A DNA stretch of 57,940 bases from Bacteroidota bacterium (GCA_026391125.1 JAPLEO010000059.1:1-57940); one strand, 5' to 3'. Counted from the first letter of the stretch, positions 8,901 through 17,602 are shown. Notes: generated from the letters alone by a model not told the origin. Made by a program: numbers and translations.

Positions 8901-9989
8901 TTGCCCACCTTCATTTTCACTGTTACCAACGAATTAAGCTTTGATCAGCGGATGCAACGAATCTGCGGCTCCTTGGCTAAGGAGGGTAATGATGTTTGGC
9001 TGATTGGGCGTAAGATCAAGGGCTGTCCGGAACTGGTCTCAACCTCCTTTAAACAACAGAGGCTCCATTGTTTTTCAACGAAGGGACCAGCATTTTATCT
9101 CGAATTTAACCTCCGCCTATTTTTTTACCTACTATTCAAAAAAGCCGATCTGATCTGCGCGATCGATTTAGATACCATCCTTGCATGTTATTGCGCCAGT
9201 GCGCTGAAAGGGACCAAAAGGGTGTATGACGCCCATGAATACTTCACTGAGCAGAAAGAAGTGGCTACCAGACCTGGGATCTACCGCATTTGGCTAGCTA
9301 TCGAGCGCTTGATGGTACCAAGATTCAAAAATGGATACACGGTTAACGAATGGATCGCAGAAGCGCTAAAAGAACGCTATCAGGTTAATTACGGAGTCAT
9401 CCGAAACCTACCCCTCGACCTGCCCTATACCGGCAAGCAAGCCGAAGAAAGGTTTATCCTTTATCAGGGAGCTGTGAATGAAGGTCGCTGTTTTGAACAA
9501 CTGATCCCGGCTATGAAAGACGTGGAAGCATCATTAAAAATTTACGGAACTGGTAATTTCATAAATCAAACATTATCAATCATTAATTTGCATTCACTTC
9601 AATATAAAGTAGAAGTAAATAAGCCAGTTTCACCCAAAGTTTTAAGGTCAATTACCGGGCAGGCATTTATAGGAATCACCTTATTTGATGATCAGGGATT
9701 AAGTCAGGTACACAGTCTAGCCAATCGTTTTTTCGATTATATCATGGCAGGGATTCCGCAGTTATGCATCGACTTTCCAGAATACAGATCCATCAACAAC
9801 CAATACGAAGTAGCTTATTTGATACCCAATACCGATCCGAAAACAATTGAGCAAGCTTTGAACAAATTGTTACAAGACAATGTTTTGTACAAAAGGTTAC
9901 AAGCAAATTGCTTAGAAGCTCGCAAACAGCTAAACTGGGATGCCGAAGAAAAGCAATTGATCAAATTTTACGAACAACTATTTAAATAG
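8901..9989 (+). CDS. Glycosyltransferase, GT4/GT-B type (first of pair)
   Basis: The 362-residue protein resembles GT-B retaining glycosyltransferases that add a sugar from a nucleotide-sugar donor to a surface glycan or lipid. The N-terminal Rossmann half begins FTVTNELSFDQRMQRI, a common start in Bacteroidota family members. ICAIDLDT and RVYDAHEYF lie near residues 85-115, and the donor half has ILYQGAVNEGR, IYGTG and the HSLANRFFDYIMAGIPQL block. The frame is closed by a TGA at 8877 and offers no ATG before residue 18, which would delete conserved sequence, so TTG at 8901 is the start. The next glycosyltransferase starts one base after this stop. Donor and acceptor are unknown. Confidence 0.8.
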   Translation: MPTFIFTVTNELSFDQRMQRICGSLAKEGNDVWLIGRKIKGCPELVSTSFKQQRLHCFSTKGPAFYLEFNLRLFFYLLFKKADLICAIDLDTILACYCASALKGTKRVYDAHEYFTEQKEVATRPGIYRIWLAIERLMVPRFKNGYTVNEWIAEALKERYQVNYGVIRNLPLDLPYTGKQAEERFILYQGAVNEGRCFEQLIPAMKDVEASLKIYGTGNFINQTLSIINLHSLQYKVEVNKPVSPKVLRSITGQAFIGITLFDDQGLSQVHSLANRFFDYIMAGIPQLCIDFPEYRSINNQYEVAYLIPNTDPKTIEQALNKLLQDNVLYKRLQANCLEARKQLNWDAEEKQLIKFYEQLFK

Positions 9990-9990
9990 G

Positions 9991-11136
9991 TTGGATAAAC
10001 ACTTACATATCGTCTCTTTCAACGTTCCCTATCCAGCCAATTACGGCGGTGTTGTAGACGTGTTTTACAAACTGATTGCCCTGCAGCAATTGGGGGTAAA
10101 GATTCATTTGCACTGTTTTGACTATGGGCGTGGTGCTCAGGAAGAGTTGAACAAATATTGTGAAAGTGTACATTACTATAAAAGAGAAACTGGCCATAAA
10201 GCCATTTCGAGAAAGCTGCCCTATATCGTTGCAAGCAGAAAGAACGAAGAACTCTTGGAGCGACTCTTGCTTGACGAACATCCCATTCTAATGGAAGGGG
10301 TACATTGTAGTTACTTGATCTTCGACAAACGGTTTGAAGACCGAAAGTGTTTTGTACGGTTGCACAATGTAGAGTATCAGTATTACAAAGACCTGTTCAA
10401 TAGCAGTCGTTCAATGATTAAAAAGTTATATTATTGGAATGAAAGCAGGCTATTGCATAAGTATGAATCGGCACTAGCAAAAAAAGCGGTGTTCTGGGGA
10501 GTAACCGAAAAAGACAATGAAGTATACAGGAGAGAATTTGGCTGTAAAAATATCGACCTACTGCCCCTCTATTTGCCCCAATGGGAAAATACAACATTGG
10601 AAGGAATGGGATCTTATTGTTTGTACCATGGCGACCTGAGTGTTGATGCCAATGAAAAAGCTGCGAAATGGTTGCTCGAGGAAGTATTCTTTAAAATAAA
10701 GCTCCCCTTGGTAATTGCGGGCAAGAATCCCTCTGAAGATTTAGTAGAGCTGAGTCACTTGTATAACCATACTTGTATTGTAGAGAACCCCAGCGAAAAA
10801 GAAATGCAAGACATGATTGCAAAAGCGCATATCCACGTACTGCCTTCTTTTACACAAACAGGAATGAAGGTAAAGTTGCTGAATGCATTAATCAATGGCA
10901 AACATTGCGTGGCAAATGATGCAACAGTTGAGGGAACCGACCTAGCTGATATATGCCACCTAGCCAATACAGCCGCCGAGTTTCAAAAAATGATTAGTGA
11001 ATTATTTGAAAGGCCCTTCAGTGCAAAAGAAAGAGAAAAAAGGCAAGCGCTAATAAATAGTCATTTCAATAACCAACGCAACGCAGAAAAGCAGATTCAG
11101 TGGATTTGGGGGGAAAACCACCCCGCCCATCGCTAA
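9991..11136 (+). CDS. Glycosyltransferase, GT4/GT-B type (second of pair)
   Basis: The 381-residue protein has a GT-B layout: an N-terminal acceptor half starting with HIVSFNVPYPANYGGVVDVF and a C-terminal donor half with YHGDLSVDANEKAAKWLLEEV, LVIAGKNPS, and the HVLPSFTQTGMKVKLLNAL block near residues 285-305. The start is TTG at 9991; an in-frame TGA lies at 9958-9960 and the first internal methionine is near residue 97, so no ATG start is possible. The one-base gap to the upstream gene suggests translational coupling. The pair probably acts in one surface polysaccharide or glycolipid pathway, but no other pathway gene is adjacent. Confidence 0.8.
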   Translation: MDKHLHIVSFNVPYPANYGGVVDVFYKLIALQQLGVKIHLHCFDYGRGAQEELNKYCESVHYYKRETGHKAISRKLPYIVASRKNEELLERLLLDEHPILMEGVHCSYLIFDKRFEDRKCFVRLHNVEYQYYKDLFNSSRSMIKKLYYWNESRLLHKYESALAKKAVFWGVTEKDNEVYRREFGCKNIDLLPLYLPQWENTTLEGMGSYCLYHGDLSVDANEKAAKWLLEEVFFKIKLPLVIAGKNPSEDLVELSHLYNHTCIVENPSEKEMQDMIAKAHIHVLPSFTQTGMKVKLLNALINGKHCVANDATVEGTDLADICHLANTAAEFQKMISELFERPFSAKEREKRQALINSHFNNQRNAEKQIQWIWGENHPAHR

Positions 11137-11149
11137 ACCGCTCGGGCTG

Positions 11150-11185
11150 CCCCTCCTATGCGCATGCGCACATGAGGGGAACTTT
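11150..11185. terminator. Terminator-like hairpin between the glycosyltransferase and ftsE genes
   Basis: CCCCTC at 11150-11155 pairs with GAGGGG at 11174-11179, around a self-complementary TGCGCATGCGCA core. It sits in the convergent gap, followed by AACTTTGTT on the plus strand. It most likely ends the glycosyltransferase transcript. Confidence 0.5.
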
Positions 11186-11212
11186 GTTCACTCCTCACTC
11201 CTCACTCCTCAC
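11185..11212 (-). repeat. Heptad array after ftsE: (GTGAGGA)3 GTGAACA
   Basis: Read on the ftsE sense strand, four 7-base units follow the TAA stop without any gap. This is one of nine arrays of the same purine-rich 7-bp family in the window. Confidence 0.85.
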
Positions 11213-11893
11213 TTAACTCGCCGCACTATCCACTACTTTCCCAAGTTCTGTCTTCAGCATCCTAGAAGGATATCGATTGATCACAATAAAATCGTGGGTA
11301 GCCATGATTACAGCAGTGCCATAATCTTTAGCGATCTGGATCAACAATTGCATGATCTCATCACTGGTTTCAGGATCTAGGTTTCCAGTAGGCTCATCAG
11401 CCAAAATTAATTTAGGAGAATTTAATAAAGCACGAGCAATATCAACACGTTGTTGTTCTCCACCACTCATTTCAAAAGGCATTTTAAAACCCTTGCTTTT
11501 CAACCCCACTTTATCTAACACATCATTGATCTTTTCTTCTATCAATCCTTCGTCTTTCCAGCCAGTTGCTTTCAAAACGAACTTCAAGTTTTCATACACA
11601 TTGCGATCGGTGAGCAAATGGAAATCCTGAAAAATCACTCCCAAATTTCTACGTAGAAAAGGAACTTTTTTCCAATCCATTCCACGCAAGTCAAAGCCAA
11701 CCACATTTCCAGAGCCTTCAGTGAGTGTTAATTCGCCGTATAAAGTTTTGAGTAAACTACTTTTACCTGTTCCTGTTTTACCAACTAAGTACACAAACTC
11801 GCCCTTATTCACTTCAAAACTTACATTCTCTAAAATAAGATTAGAACTCTGATAAATATTGGCATTTTTGATAGTAACAATGGGCTCAGACAT
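11213..11893 (-). CDS. ftsE: ABC transporter ATP-binding protein FtsE
   Basis: The 226-residue protein is the ATPase partner of the membrane protein FtsX; the complex controls cell-wall hydrolases at the division site. It has Walker [10 protein letters not shown] (about residues 37-45), the Q-loop FQDFHLL, the signature MSGGEQQR (about 142-149) and Walker [14 protein letters not shown] followed by the switch His in ATHD. The [11 protein letters not shown] stretch is typical of FtsE rather than LolD. ftsX is not in the window, as is common in Bacteroidota. The stop is followed directly by a heptad repeat array, and another array lies just upstream of the ATG. Confidence 0.88.
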   Translation of the reverse strand: MSEPIVTIKNANIYQSSNLILENVSFEVNKGEFVYLVGKTGTGKSSLLKTLYGELTLTEGSGNVVGFDLRGMDWKKVPFLRRNLGVIFQDFHLLTDRNVYENLKFVLKATGWKDEGLIEEKINDVLDKVGLKSKGFKMPFEMSGGEQQRVDIARALLNSPKLILADEPTGNLDPETSDEIMQLLIQIAKDYGTAVIMATHDFIVINRYPSRMLKTELGKVVDSAAS

Positions 11894-11936
11894 ATGATAA
11901 ATTAAAAAGTCAAAATTAAAAAGTCAAAACTAAAAA
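11894..11936 (+). repeat. Heptad array upstream of ftsE (GTCAAAA/TTAAAAA/CTAAAAA units)
   Basis: Units GTCAAAA TTAAAAA GTCAAAA CTAAAAA read on the plus strand, which is antisense to both ftsE and purM. This is the only array in the window that is not on the sense side of a stop codon. Confidence 0.6.
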
Positions 11937-11982
11937 CTATGTTAACCTCTGCTTCGAAACAACGAACTCAAGACGACGTTAG

Positions 11983-12002
11983 CCCTAGCTTTCAAGCTAG
12001 GG
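11983..12002. repeat. Short palindrome downstream of purM, REP-like
   Basis: CCCTAGCT and AGCTAGGG pair perfectly around a 4-base loop. On the purM sense strand the palindrome is followed by CTAACGTC. The layout resembles the palindrome at 25900-25922 (also ending AGGG, pyrimidine, T, two bases, CGT), so both may belong to one dispersed palindromic family. It lies 18 bases after the purM stop and could also serve as its terminator, though it lacks a T-run. Confidence 0.45.
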
Positions 12003-12020
12003 AAATTCATGCAGGTTGAG

Positions 12021-13196
12021 TTAATATTCATATAAGAGTTCAGCAGTTGCTGTTTTGATCAGCAATTCCTTTTTATCGGATGCTTCTACCCTCCCCACAA
12101 TTCTAGCATCAATTCCTAAAGCTGCCGCCTCTTGAATCATTTTTTCTGCGGTTGCTGCATCCGTAAATATTTCTAGACGATGTCCCATATTAAATACCTG
12201 ATACATCTCGCGATCATCAGCTCCAGAATTATCTTGAATCAGTTTGAAAATTGGAGGAGTATCAAATAAATTGTCTTTGATGATTTTCATCGGACCAGGC
12301 AGGTACTTCATGCACTTTGTTTGTCCGCCCCCACTACAATGAATCACCCCAGCTACTGCATCAAAATAATTATCTAATAAAACCTTCATTAAAGGCGCAT
12401 AGGTTCTGGTAGGAGATAATAATAATTTTCCGATGTTAGTTTCATGACCTTCGATAGTCAGATGATCAGTCATTCCATTTTTACCCAAATAAACCACCGA
12501 CTCTTTCAGTGATGGTTCAAAGGTTTCAGGGAATGTTACTGCGTATCTTTTTGTAAGTACATCGTGACGAGCACTGGTTAATCCATTACTACCCAAACCA
12601 CTATTATATTCCGTTTCATAGTTGGCTTTCCCAAAACTTGCAAATCCAACAATGACGTTACCCGCTGCAATTTTTGCGTTGGTGATCAATTTGTTTTTAG
12701 GCCAACGAGCTGTCATGGTACCATTCACAGCAATAGTTCTCACCACATCACCTACATCGGCGGTTTCGCCACCTAGGTAATGAATATGAACTCCAAATTT
12801 GCCCAATTCATTGAAAAATTCTTGTGTACCATTGATGATCTGTTCGAGAACGGCTCCTGGGATCAATAATTTATTTCGATCAATGGTGGAAGAGAATAAA
12901 ATATTGTCAGTGATTCCTACACATAATAGATCGTCGAGATTCATCGCAACCGCATCTTGGGCAATCCCTTTCCAAACAGATGCATCGCCAGTTTCTTTCC
13001 AATATAAATAAGCCAAAATGCTCTTGGTACCTGCTCCATCGGCGTGCATAATATTTACCCAATCTGCATCTCCACAGAGAAAATCGGGATAAATTTTACA
13101 GAAAGCTTCGGGATACAAACCCTGATCCAATTTCTGGATCGCTGCATGAACTTCTTCTTTTTGAGCCGAAACACCGCGTTGAGCGTATAGAGACAT
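12021..13196 (-). CDS. purM: Phosphoribosylformylglycinamidine cyclo-ligase (AIR synthase)
   Basis: PurM closes the imidazole ring in purine synthesis, converting FGAM plus ATP to AIR. The 391-residue form contains the PurM-type ATP-binding pattern: HADGAGTKS near residue 53, IAQDAVAMNLDDLLCVG near 80-96, LGGETADVGD near 140, and in the C-terminal half IHCSGGGQTKC and FNMGHRLEI. The length matches the longer Bacteroidota version. I chose ATG at 13196 (MSLYAQRGVS); the upstream extension to 13235 would overlap the promoter box at 13233-13240. It is divergent from ribF with about 70 bases between the starts. Confidence 0.9.
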   Translation of the reverse strand: MSLYAQRGVSAQKEEVHAAIQKLDQGLYPEAFCKIYPDFLCGDADWVNIMHADGAGTKSILAYLYWKETGDASVWKGIAQDAVAMNLDDLLCVGITDNILFSSTIDRNKLLIPGAVLEQIINGTQEFFNELGKFGVHIHYLGGETADVGDVVRTIAVNGTMTARWPKNKLITNAKIAAGNVIVGFASFGKANYETEYNSGLGSNGLTSARHDVLTKRYAVTFPETFEPSLKESVVYLGKNGMTDHLTIEGHETNIGKLLLSPTRTYAPLMKVLLDNYFDAVAGVIHCSGGGQTKCMKYLPGPMKIIKDNLFDTPPIFKLIQDNSGADDREMYQVFNMGHRLEIFTDAATAEKMIQEAAALGIDARIVGRVEASDKKELLIKTATAELLYEY

Positions 13197-13232
13197 GGTG
13201 GAATATTGAGTTTTTAATTTACTGGAACGCTG

Positions 13233-13240
13233 CAAATGTA
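13233..13240 (-). promoter_or_regulatory. -7 box (TACATTTG) for purM
   Basis: Read on the minus strand this is an exact TAnnTTTG match, 37 bases before the chosen purM start. It lies only 11 bases from the -7 box of ribF on the opposite strand, so the two divergent promoters overlap. Confidence 0.5.
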
Positions 13241-13251
13241 CAATATCGCCT

Positions 13252-13259
13252 TAGATTTG
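13252..13259 (+). promoter_or_regulatory. -7 box (TAGATTTG) for ribF
   Basis: This is an exact TAnnTTTG match ending 9 bases before the ATG at 13269. The transcript would be nearly leaderless, and the box lies downstream of the alternative ATG at 13236, which argues against that start. Confidence 0.45.
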
Positions 13260-13268
13260 CAACCAATT

Positions 13269-14213
13269 ATGCAGGTACACTATCAGGAATCGGGGACAGT
13301 TCCAATATTTAAAAATGCCGTGATCACCATTGGCACATTTGACGGTGTTCACTTAGGACATCGACAAATTATTCAGCAAATAACAGCAGAAGCCAAATCT
13401 ATTGGTGGTGAATCGGTGATTATCAGTTTTTACCCACACCCCAGATCAGTGATCACCAGCGCCAAAACGGAAGTGAAATTATTGGGTACACTGAACGAAA
13501 AGATCGAGCTTTTATCAAAGACCGGGGTTGACCATTTAGTGATCATCCCATTTGATCAAAATTTTGCAAATCAAACCGCAGAAGAATATATCTGTAATTT
13601 TTTGGTTGCCCTATTTCATCCACACACTATCGTTATCGGATACGATCACCGGTTTGGAAAAGATCGTGTGGGCGATTATCAATTATTGGTTGCACATGGC
13701 AAGCAACTGGGTTTTGAAGTAAAAGAGATCCCTGAACATATTTTAAATGAGATCGTGATCAGTTCTACCAAGATCAGACAAGCATTGCTTCATACCGATA
13801 TCAGTACCGCTAATAAATTCTTAGGCTACGATTATTTTTTTGAGGGCCTCATTGTAAAAGGCAATCAATTAGGTAGAACCCTTGGATATCCTACCGCGAA
13901 TTTATTCATCGAATCAAGTGATAAGCTCATTCCAGGTAACGGCGTTTATGCGGTTCATGCTTCCATCATTGATGAAGGAGAACCAACATTATTAAAGGGC
14001 ATGATGAATATTGGTATTCGTCCCACTATTGAAGGTGTTAAACGCATGATAGAAGTGAATCTTTTTGATTTTGATCAGGATATTTATGGAAAAAAATTGA
14101 AGGTGTTTGTACATAGTCACCTGAGAGCTGAAGAAAAATTCGCAGGACTAGAAGCGCTTAAAACTCAACTGGCATTGGACAAACAGGATGCGCAAAAAGC
14201 TTTGCTGCACTAG
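13269..14213 (+). CDS. ribF: Bifunctional riboflavin kinase/FAD synthetase
   Basis: RibF phosphorylates riboflavin to FMN and adenylates FMN to FAD. The 314-residue form has the N-terminal nucleotidyltransferase domain with GTFDGVHLGH (about residues 22-31) and GYDHRFGKDR (about 114-123). The C-terminal riboflavin kinase domain has GRTLGYPTANL (about 201-211), GVYAVHA and MMNIGIRPT. I chose ATG at 13269 because MQVHY is the usual start in related Bacteroidota and the promoter box lies just upstream. It converges on holA with a 9-base gap. Confidence 0.94.
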   Translation: MQVHYQESGTVPIFKNAVITIGTFDGVHLGHRQIIQQITAEAKSIGGESVIISFYPHPRSVITSAKTEVKLLGTLNEKIELLSKTGVDHLVIIPFDQNFANQTAEEYICNFLVALFHPHTIVIGYDHRFGKDRVGDYQLLVAHGKQLGFEVKEIPEHILNEIVISSTKIRQALLHTDISTANKFLGYDYFFEGLIVKGNQLGRTLGYPTANLFIESSDKLIPGNGVYAVHASIIDEGEPTLLKGMMNIGIRPTIEGVKRMIEVNLFDFDQDIYGKKLKVFVHSHLRAEEKFAGLEALKTQLALDKQDAQKALLH

Positions 14214-14222
14214 GTTTGAGTC

Positions 14223-15221
14223 TTACTGCATGATTTTAACCACTAATTCTTTCAGCAATCCCGCTTCAGAACTTCCAACATCATTTACTCCCACTGTGCG
14301 TAAATTATAATGGTGCAGCAATAATAATATTTTTTCAACGCCACCATAATTATATCGCTTTGCAGCTGTAAAATAATCTTTGGCAAAAAAGGGATGGATC
14401 CCGATTGCAGTTGCAATGGTTTTTTCATCAGAGCCTGGCATGCCATGAATCATTAATACTTTACTAAAGAAATTATAGATCGCTGGGAGGATCATTTGAA
14501 TGGGTGCCGCTTTCGGATTGGCTTCAAAATAATTGATGATCCGAATGGCTTTGGCTTGGTCTTTTTTACCGATCGCATCTTGCAATTCAAACACATTGAA
14601 TTCTTTGCTTACACCAATATAGTTTTCAATATCATCTTCCGTAATACCCTTTCTTGTGCCAAGGTTAACAGCGAGTTTTTCGACCTCATTTTCAATCCTA
14701 CTAAGGTCATTGCCTATATGATCGACTAAGAGACTTAACCCTTTTGGACTGATCGTTAACCCATGGTGTTGGATCATTTGGTTGGTCCATTCAGGCAATT
14801 GGCTTTCGTACATTTTTTTGGTACTGAGCAGTTCGCCTTTCGTTTTCAGGATTTTAGCCAATTTAGACCTTCCGTCTACCTTTTTCTCCTTATAACTAAC
14901 AACAAAAACGGTTGAATTTAAGGGGTTATCGATATAAGACTCCAGCTTTTCAATCTCACGCATGTGTTGGGCTTCTTTGAGCAAAACCACCTGACGTTCA
15001 GAAAACATGGGATAGCGCATACAAGCATTTACAACCGAGGCCCAATCGGCATCGCGGCCATAAAAAACCGATAAATTGAAACCCGCTTCTGCCTCAGTCA
15101 AGATCTTTTTTTCGGCATAAGCCACCACCTGATCTATGAAATAGGATTCCTCCCCTTCTAGCCAATAAACCGGCTTGAATTGGCCCTTTTTCCATTCTGA
15201 AATGATCTTTTCTGCAGACAT
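14223..15221 (-). CDS. holA: DNA polymerase III subunit delta
   Basis: The delta subunit opens the beta clamp in the clamp-loader complex. The 332-residue protein starts with the typical WKKGQFKPVYWLEGEESYFID and contains the central RIENEVEKLA and C-terminal QDAIGKKDQAKAIRI segments of the family. Length is normal for a Bacteroidota HolA. A near-consensus -7 box (CATCTTTG on the minus strand) lies just upstream of the ATG at 15221. It is convergent with ribF. Confidence 0.9.
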   Translation of the reverse strand: MSAEKIISEWKKGQFKPVYWLEGEESYFIDQVVAYAEKKILTEAEAGFNLSVFYGRDADWASVVNACMRYPMFSERQVVLLKEAQHMREIEKLESYIDNPLNSTVFVVSYKEKKVDGRSKLAKILKTKGELLSTKKMYESQLPEWTNQMIQHHGLTISPKGLSLLVDHIGNDLSRIENEVEKLAVNLGTRKGITEDDIENYIGVSKEFNVFELQDAIGKKDQAKAIRIINYFEANPKAAPIQMILPAIYNFFSKVLMIHGMPGSDEKTIATAIGIHPFFAKDYFTAAKRYNYGGVEKILLLLHHYNLRTVGVNDVGSSEAGLLKELVVKIMQ

Positions 15222-15275
15222 GGATGCAAAGATGCGGCAGTTAAGATGAATACCAATATTTCAAGAATTTATTTT

Positions 15276-15292
15276 TTGGCACGGTTTTGGTT
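15276..15292 (+). promoter_or_regulatory. Possible sigma-54 (-24/-12) promoter
   Basis: TTGGCACGG (15276-15284) matches the -24 half of the RpoN consensus YTGGCACGR completely. The -12 half reads TGGTT instead of TTGCW at the correct spacing, so it is degenerate. The predicted start lies about 50 bases before the ATG at 15357. A primary-sigma box is not evident here. Confidence 0.45.
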
Positions 15293-15356
15293 TTAATAAG
15301 AGAAGAAATAGAAAAACCAACAATAATTAAACAGTCGAACATTAAATTCTGATTTT

Positions 15357-16340
15357 ATGACCTACACAGACACTACCAGTATTCAGGCTCCACAGGGAAA
15401 AGACAATCGTAAATTGATCTATGGTATACTTATTACCGCATTGGTGCTAACATGGGGCTATATCTTTTATGATAAAAGCAAGACCAAAGAAACCGTAACC
15501 TTATTAGAAACTAAGATCAGCAATGTAGATAGTGCTAGAAATGCCATACAAGCTGAGTTTACTTTAGTTTCTGCAAAAGCTGATTCTTTGACCCAAACCA
15601 ATATTCAATTACAAGGATCACTTGCAGAAAAGAGCACTCAGATCCAACAGTTGAAAGGAAATATTGGAACGATACTTCGTAAGAAAAATGCAACTGCAGC
15701 GGAATTAGCTGATGCAAAGAACATGATCAATGACTTAAATGGTAAGATCAATGGCTTATTTGTAGAGATCGAAAAATTAAAAGGCGAAAACCAACAGTTA
15801 ACTAGCAACAATCAACAATTGAACACAGAAAAAACGCAGTTAACTTCTGATAAACAAAATTTAGAGCAAAATCTAAATAAAACCAATACAGAAAAACAGC
15901 AATTGGCTGAAAAAGTAGACGTTGCTTCTACCCTTCAAGCTTCTCATATTGGAATCATTGCAATTGATTTGAAAAATAGTGGTAAAGAAAAAGAAACTAC
16001 TACTGCAAAAAGAGCAGATTTCATGAGAGTTGTATTTACAATTGATGCAAACCGTGTAACCCCATCAGGATCAAAAGATTTCTATGTGGTAATTACCGGA
16101 CCAGATGGTAAAGTATTTAATGAAGGTGGTAAATTCAATACTCGTGATGATGGTGAAAAAGAGTGTACGAATAAAGTAAGTGTTCCTTACGAGCAAGGTA
16201 AACCAATGCCTCCTGTAAGTTTCAACTGGAAGAAAAGCGACAAATTTGTAGAAGGTGATTATAAGATTGCGATCTATAACAATGGATTCAAAATCGGTGA
16301 AAGCGTGAAGACCTTGAAAAAAGGTGGATTATTTAGTTAG
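15357..16340 (+). CDS. Membrane-anchored coiled-coil protein, unknown function
   Basis: The 327-residue protein has a short N-terminal tail, one transmembrane helix at about residues 21-39 (LIYGILITALVLTWGYIFY), a long coiled coil at about 45-190 rich in Gln, Asn, Lys and Glu with repeated QQL/TEK blocks, and a compact C-terminal domain at about 195-327 of apparent beta structure (FYVVITGPDGKVFNEGG, YKIAIYNNGFKIGES). The layout suggests that the rod holds the C-terminal domain in the periplasm. I do not recognise a named family. It has its own possible sigma-54 promoter and a strong terminator, so it is a single-gene unit. Confidence 0.8.
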   Translation: MTYTDTTSIQAPQGKDNRKLIYGILITALVLTWGYIFYDKSKTKETVTLLETKISNVDSARNAIQAEFTLVSAKADSLTQTNIQLQGSLAEKSTQIQQLKGNIGTILRKKNATAAELADAKNMINDLNGKINGLFVEIEKLKGENQQLTSNNQQLNTEKTQLTSDKQNLEQNLNKTNTEKQQLAEKVDVASTLQASHIGIIAIDLKNSGKEKETTTAKRADFMRVVFTIDANRVTPSGSKDFYVVITGPDGKVFNEGGKFNTRDDGEKECTNKVSVPYEQGKPMPPVSFNWKKSDKFVEGDYKIAIYNNGFKIGESVKTLKKGGLFS

Positions 16341-16360
16341 TCCTTCTTACCAACATAAAT

Positions 16361-16396
16361 AAAGTGGCTGTCTGCAAAGACGGCCACTTTTGTTTT
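16361..16396 (+). terminator. Rho-independent terminator of the coiled-coil gene
   Basis: AAAGTGGC at 16361-16368 pairs with GCCACTTT at 16383-16390. The stem continues through a T/G wobble and GTCT/AGAC to a GCAA loop, and is followed by TTGTTTT. Confidence 0.88.
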
Positions 16397-16441
16397 ATAA
16401 CTGACTGGTACATGATTCACAATTTACCGTACTTTAGATTT

Positions 16442-17602
16442 ATGATTAGTTCTTGGTTGAATTGGCGCACATTCATGGTTTTTGTTGCTGTTTTAATTGT
16501 CAGCGGCACCATCGTTTATTCTCAATACCTAGCAGGAAAAATTGCAACAGAAGAACGCAAAAATGTGGCTGCATGGGTAGAGGCTCAACGCACGATCTTA
16601 TTTTCATCAGATACTGTTAGCATCAATTTGGCATCAAAGATCATCACCGAAAATGATCAAATACCCATCATTGAAACAAATGAAAATGATCAAATCACTG
16701 GCAACTTTTTAAACTTAGATACAAATCTTGTAAAATCAGATCCAACTTATTTATCCCAGAAACTAAAGCAATTCAAAAGTTTTAATCGCTATCCCATTAT
16801 TAGTATCCTTTCTGAAAAACCTTACAGTGCCAATAAGTATTATTATGGCGAAAGCAAACTTTTAAAAGAAACAAAGCTATATCCGATCATACAACTCTTA
16901 GTAGTGGCACTATTTATATTAGTAGCGATAGCGATGCTTCAAGTAAACTACAAAAGTGGCCAAAACCAGCTCTGGGCCTCACTTGCAAAAGAAACAGCCC
17001 ATCAATTGGGCACACCAGTGAGCAGTTTGGAAGGCTGGTTGGAAATTTTAAAATCGAATGCGGGAAATGAAAAAATAGTTCCTGAGATTGCTAAGGATGT
17101 AAAGAGATTACAGTTGATCACGGACAGATTTGGAAAGATCGGTAGTCAGCCAAAATTGGAGAACGCCAATATTGCCGATCAGATCCAACATATCCTCAAC
17201 TACATGAAAAAACGTGCAGGCGGCTCTGTACATTTTGAATGTGATACGCAAGAACTTGAACAGATTCAGGTAATGATCTCTGCCCCTCTCTTTGATTGGG
17301 TAATGGAAAATTTAATTCGAAATGCTTTGGATGCAATAGATGGAAAAGGTTTGATCAGTATTCATGCACAACTTGCTAATCGCGAAATTTTTATTGATGT
17401 CACAGATAGCGGCAAGGGCATTGCTGCTGCTCATATTAAAAAAGTATTTAGGCCAGGATTTACTACTAAGAAAAGAGGATGGGGTTTAGGTCTCTCTCTC
17501 AGCAAGCGGATTGTTGAGCAGTACCACAAAGGAAAACTCTTTGTGCGTTGGAGTGAACAAGGTAAAGGAACTAGTTTTAGAATCATACTTCCTTTAACAT
17601 AG
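16442..17602 (+). CDS. Orphan membrane sensor histidine kinase
   Basis: The 386-residue kinase has two membrane helices (about residues 8-26 and 146-168) around a periplasmic sensor of ~115 residues with no recognised fold. The cytoplasmic HisKA/HATPase_c core follows, with the phospho-acceptor H187 in ETAHQLGTPVS, the N-box ENLIRNALDAI, DVTDSGKGI and GWGLGLSLSKRI. No HAMP domain is visible. I chose ATG at 16442; ATG 16412 is also possible, but the longer GTG frame at 16364 lies inside the upstream terminator. No response regulator is adjacent, so its partner must be elsewhere. Confidence 0.88.
   Translation: MISSWLNWRTFMVFVAVLIVSGTIVYSQYLAGKIATEERKNVAAWVEAQRTILFSSDTVSINLASKIITENDQIPIIETNENDQITGNFLNLDTNLVKSDPTYLSQKLKQFKSFNRYPIISILSEKPYSANKYYYGESKLLKETKLYPIIQLLVVALFILVAIAMLQVNYKSGQNQLWASLAKETAHQLGTPVSSLEGWLEILKSNAGNEKIVPEIAKDVKRLQLITDRFGKIGSQPKLENANIADQIQHILNYMKKRAGGSVHFECDTQELEQIQVMISAPLFDWVMENLIRNALDAIDGKGLISIHAQLANREIFIDVTDSGKGIAAAHIKKVFRPGFTTKKRGWGLGLSLSKRIVEQYHKGKLFVRWSEQGKGTSFRIILPLT

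Noticed and set aside
13236..13268. Longer ribF start at ATG 13236
   Set aside because: It would contain both the purM and ribF promoter boxes and adds residues not usual for the family.
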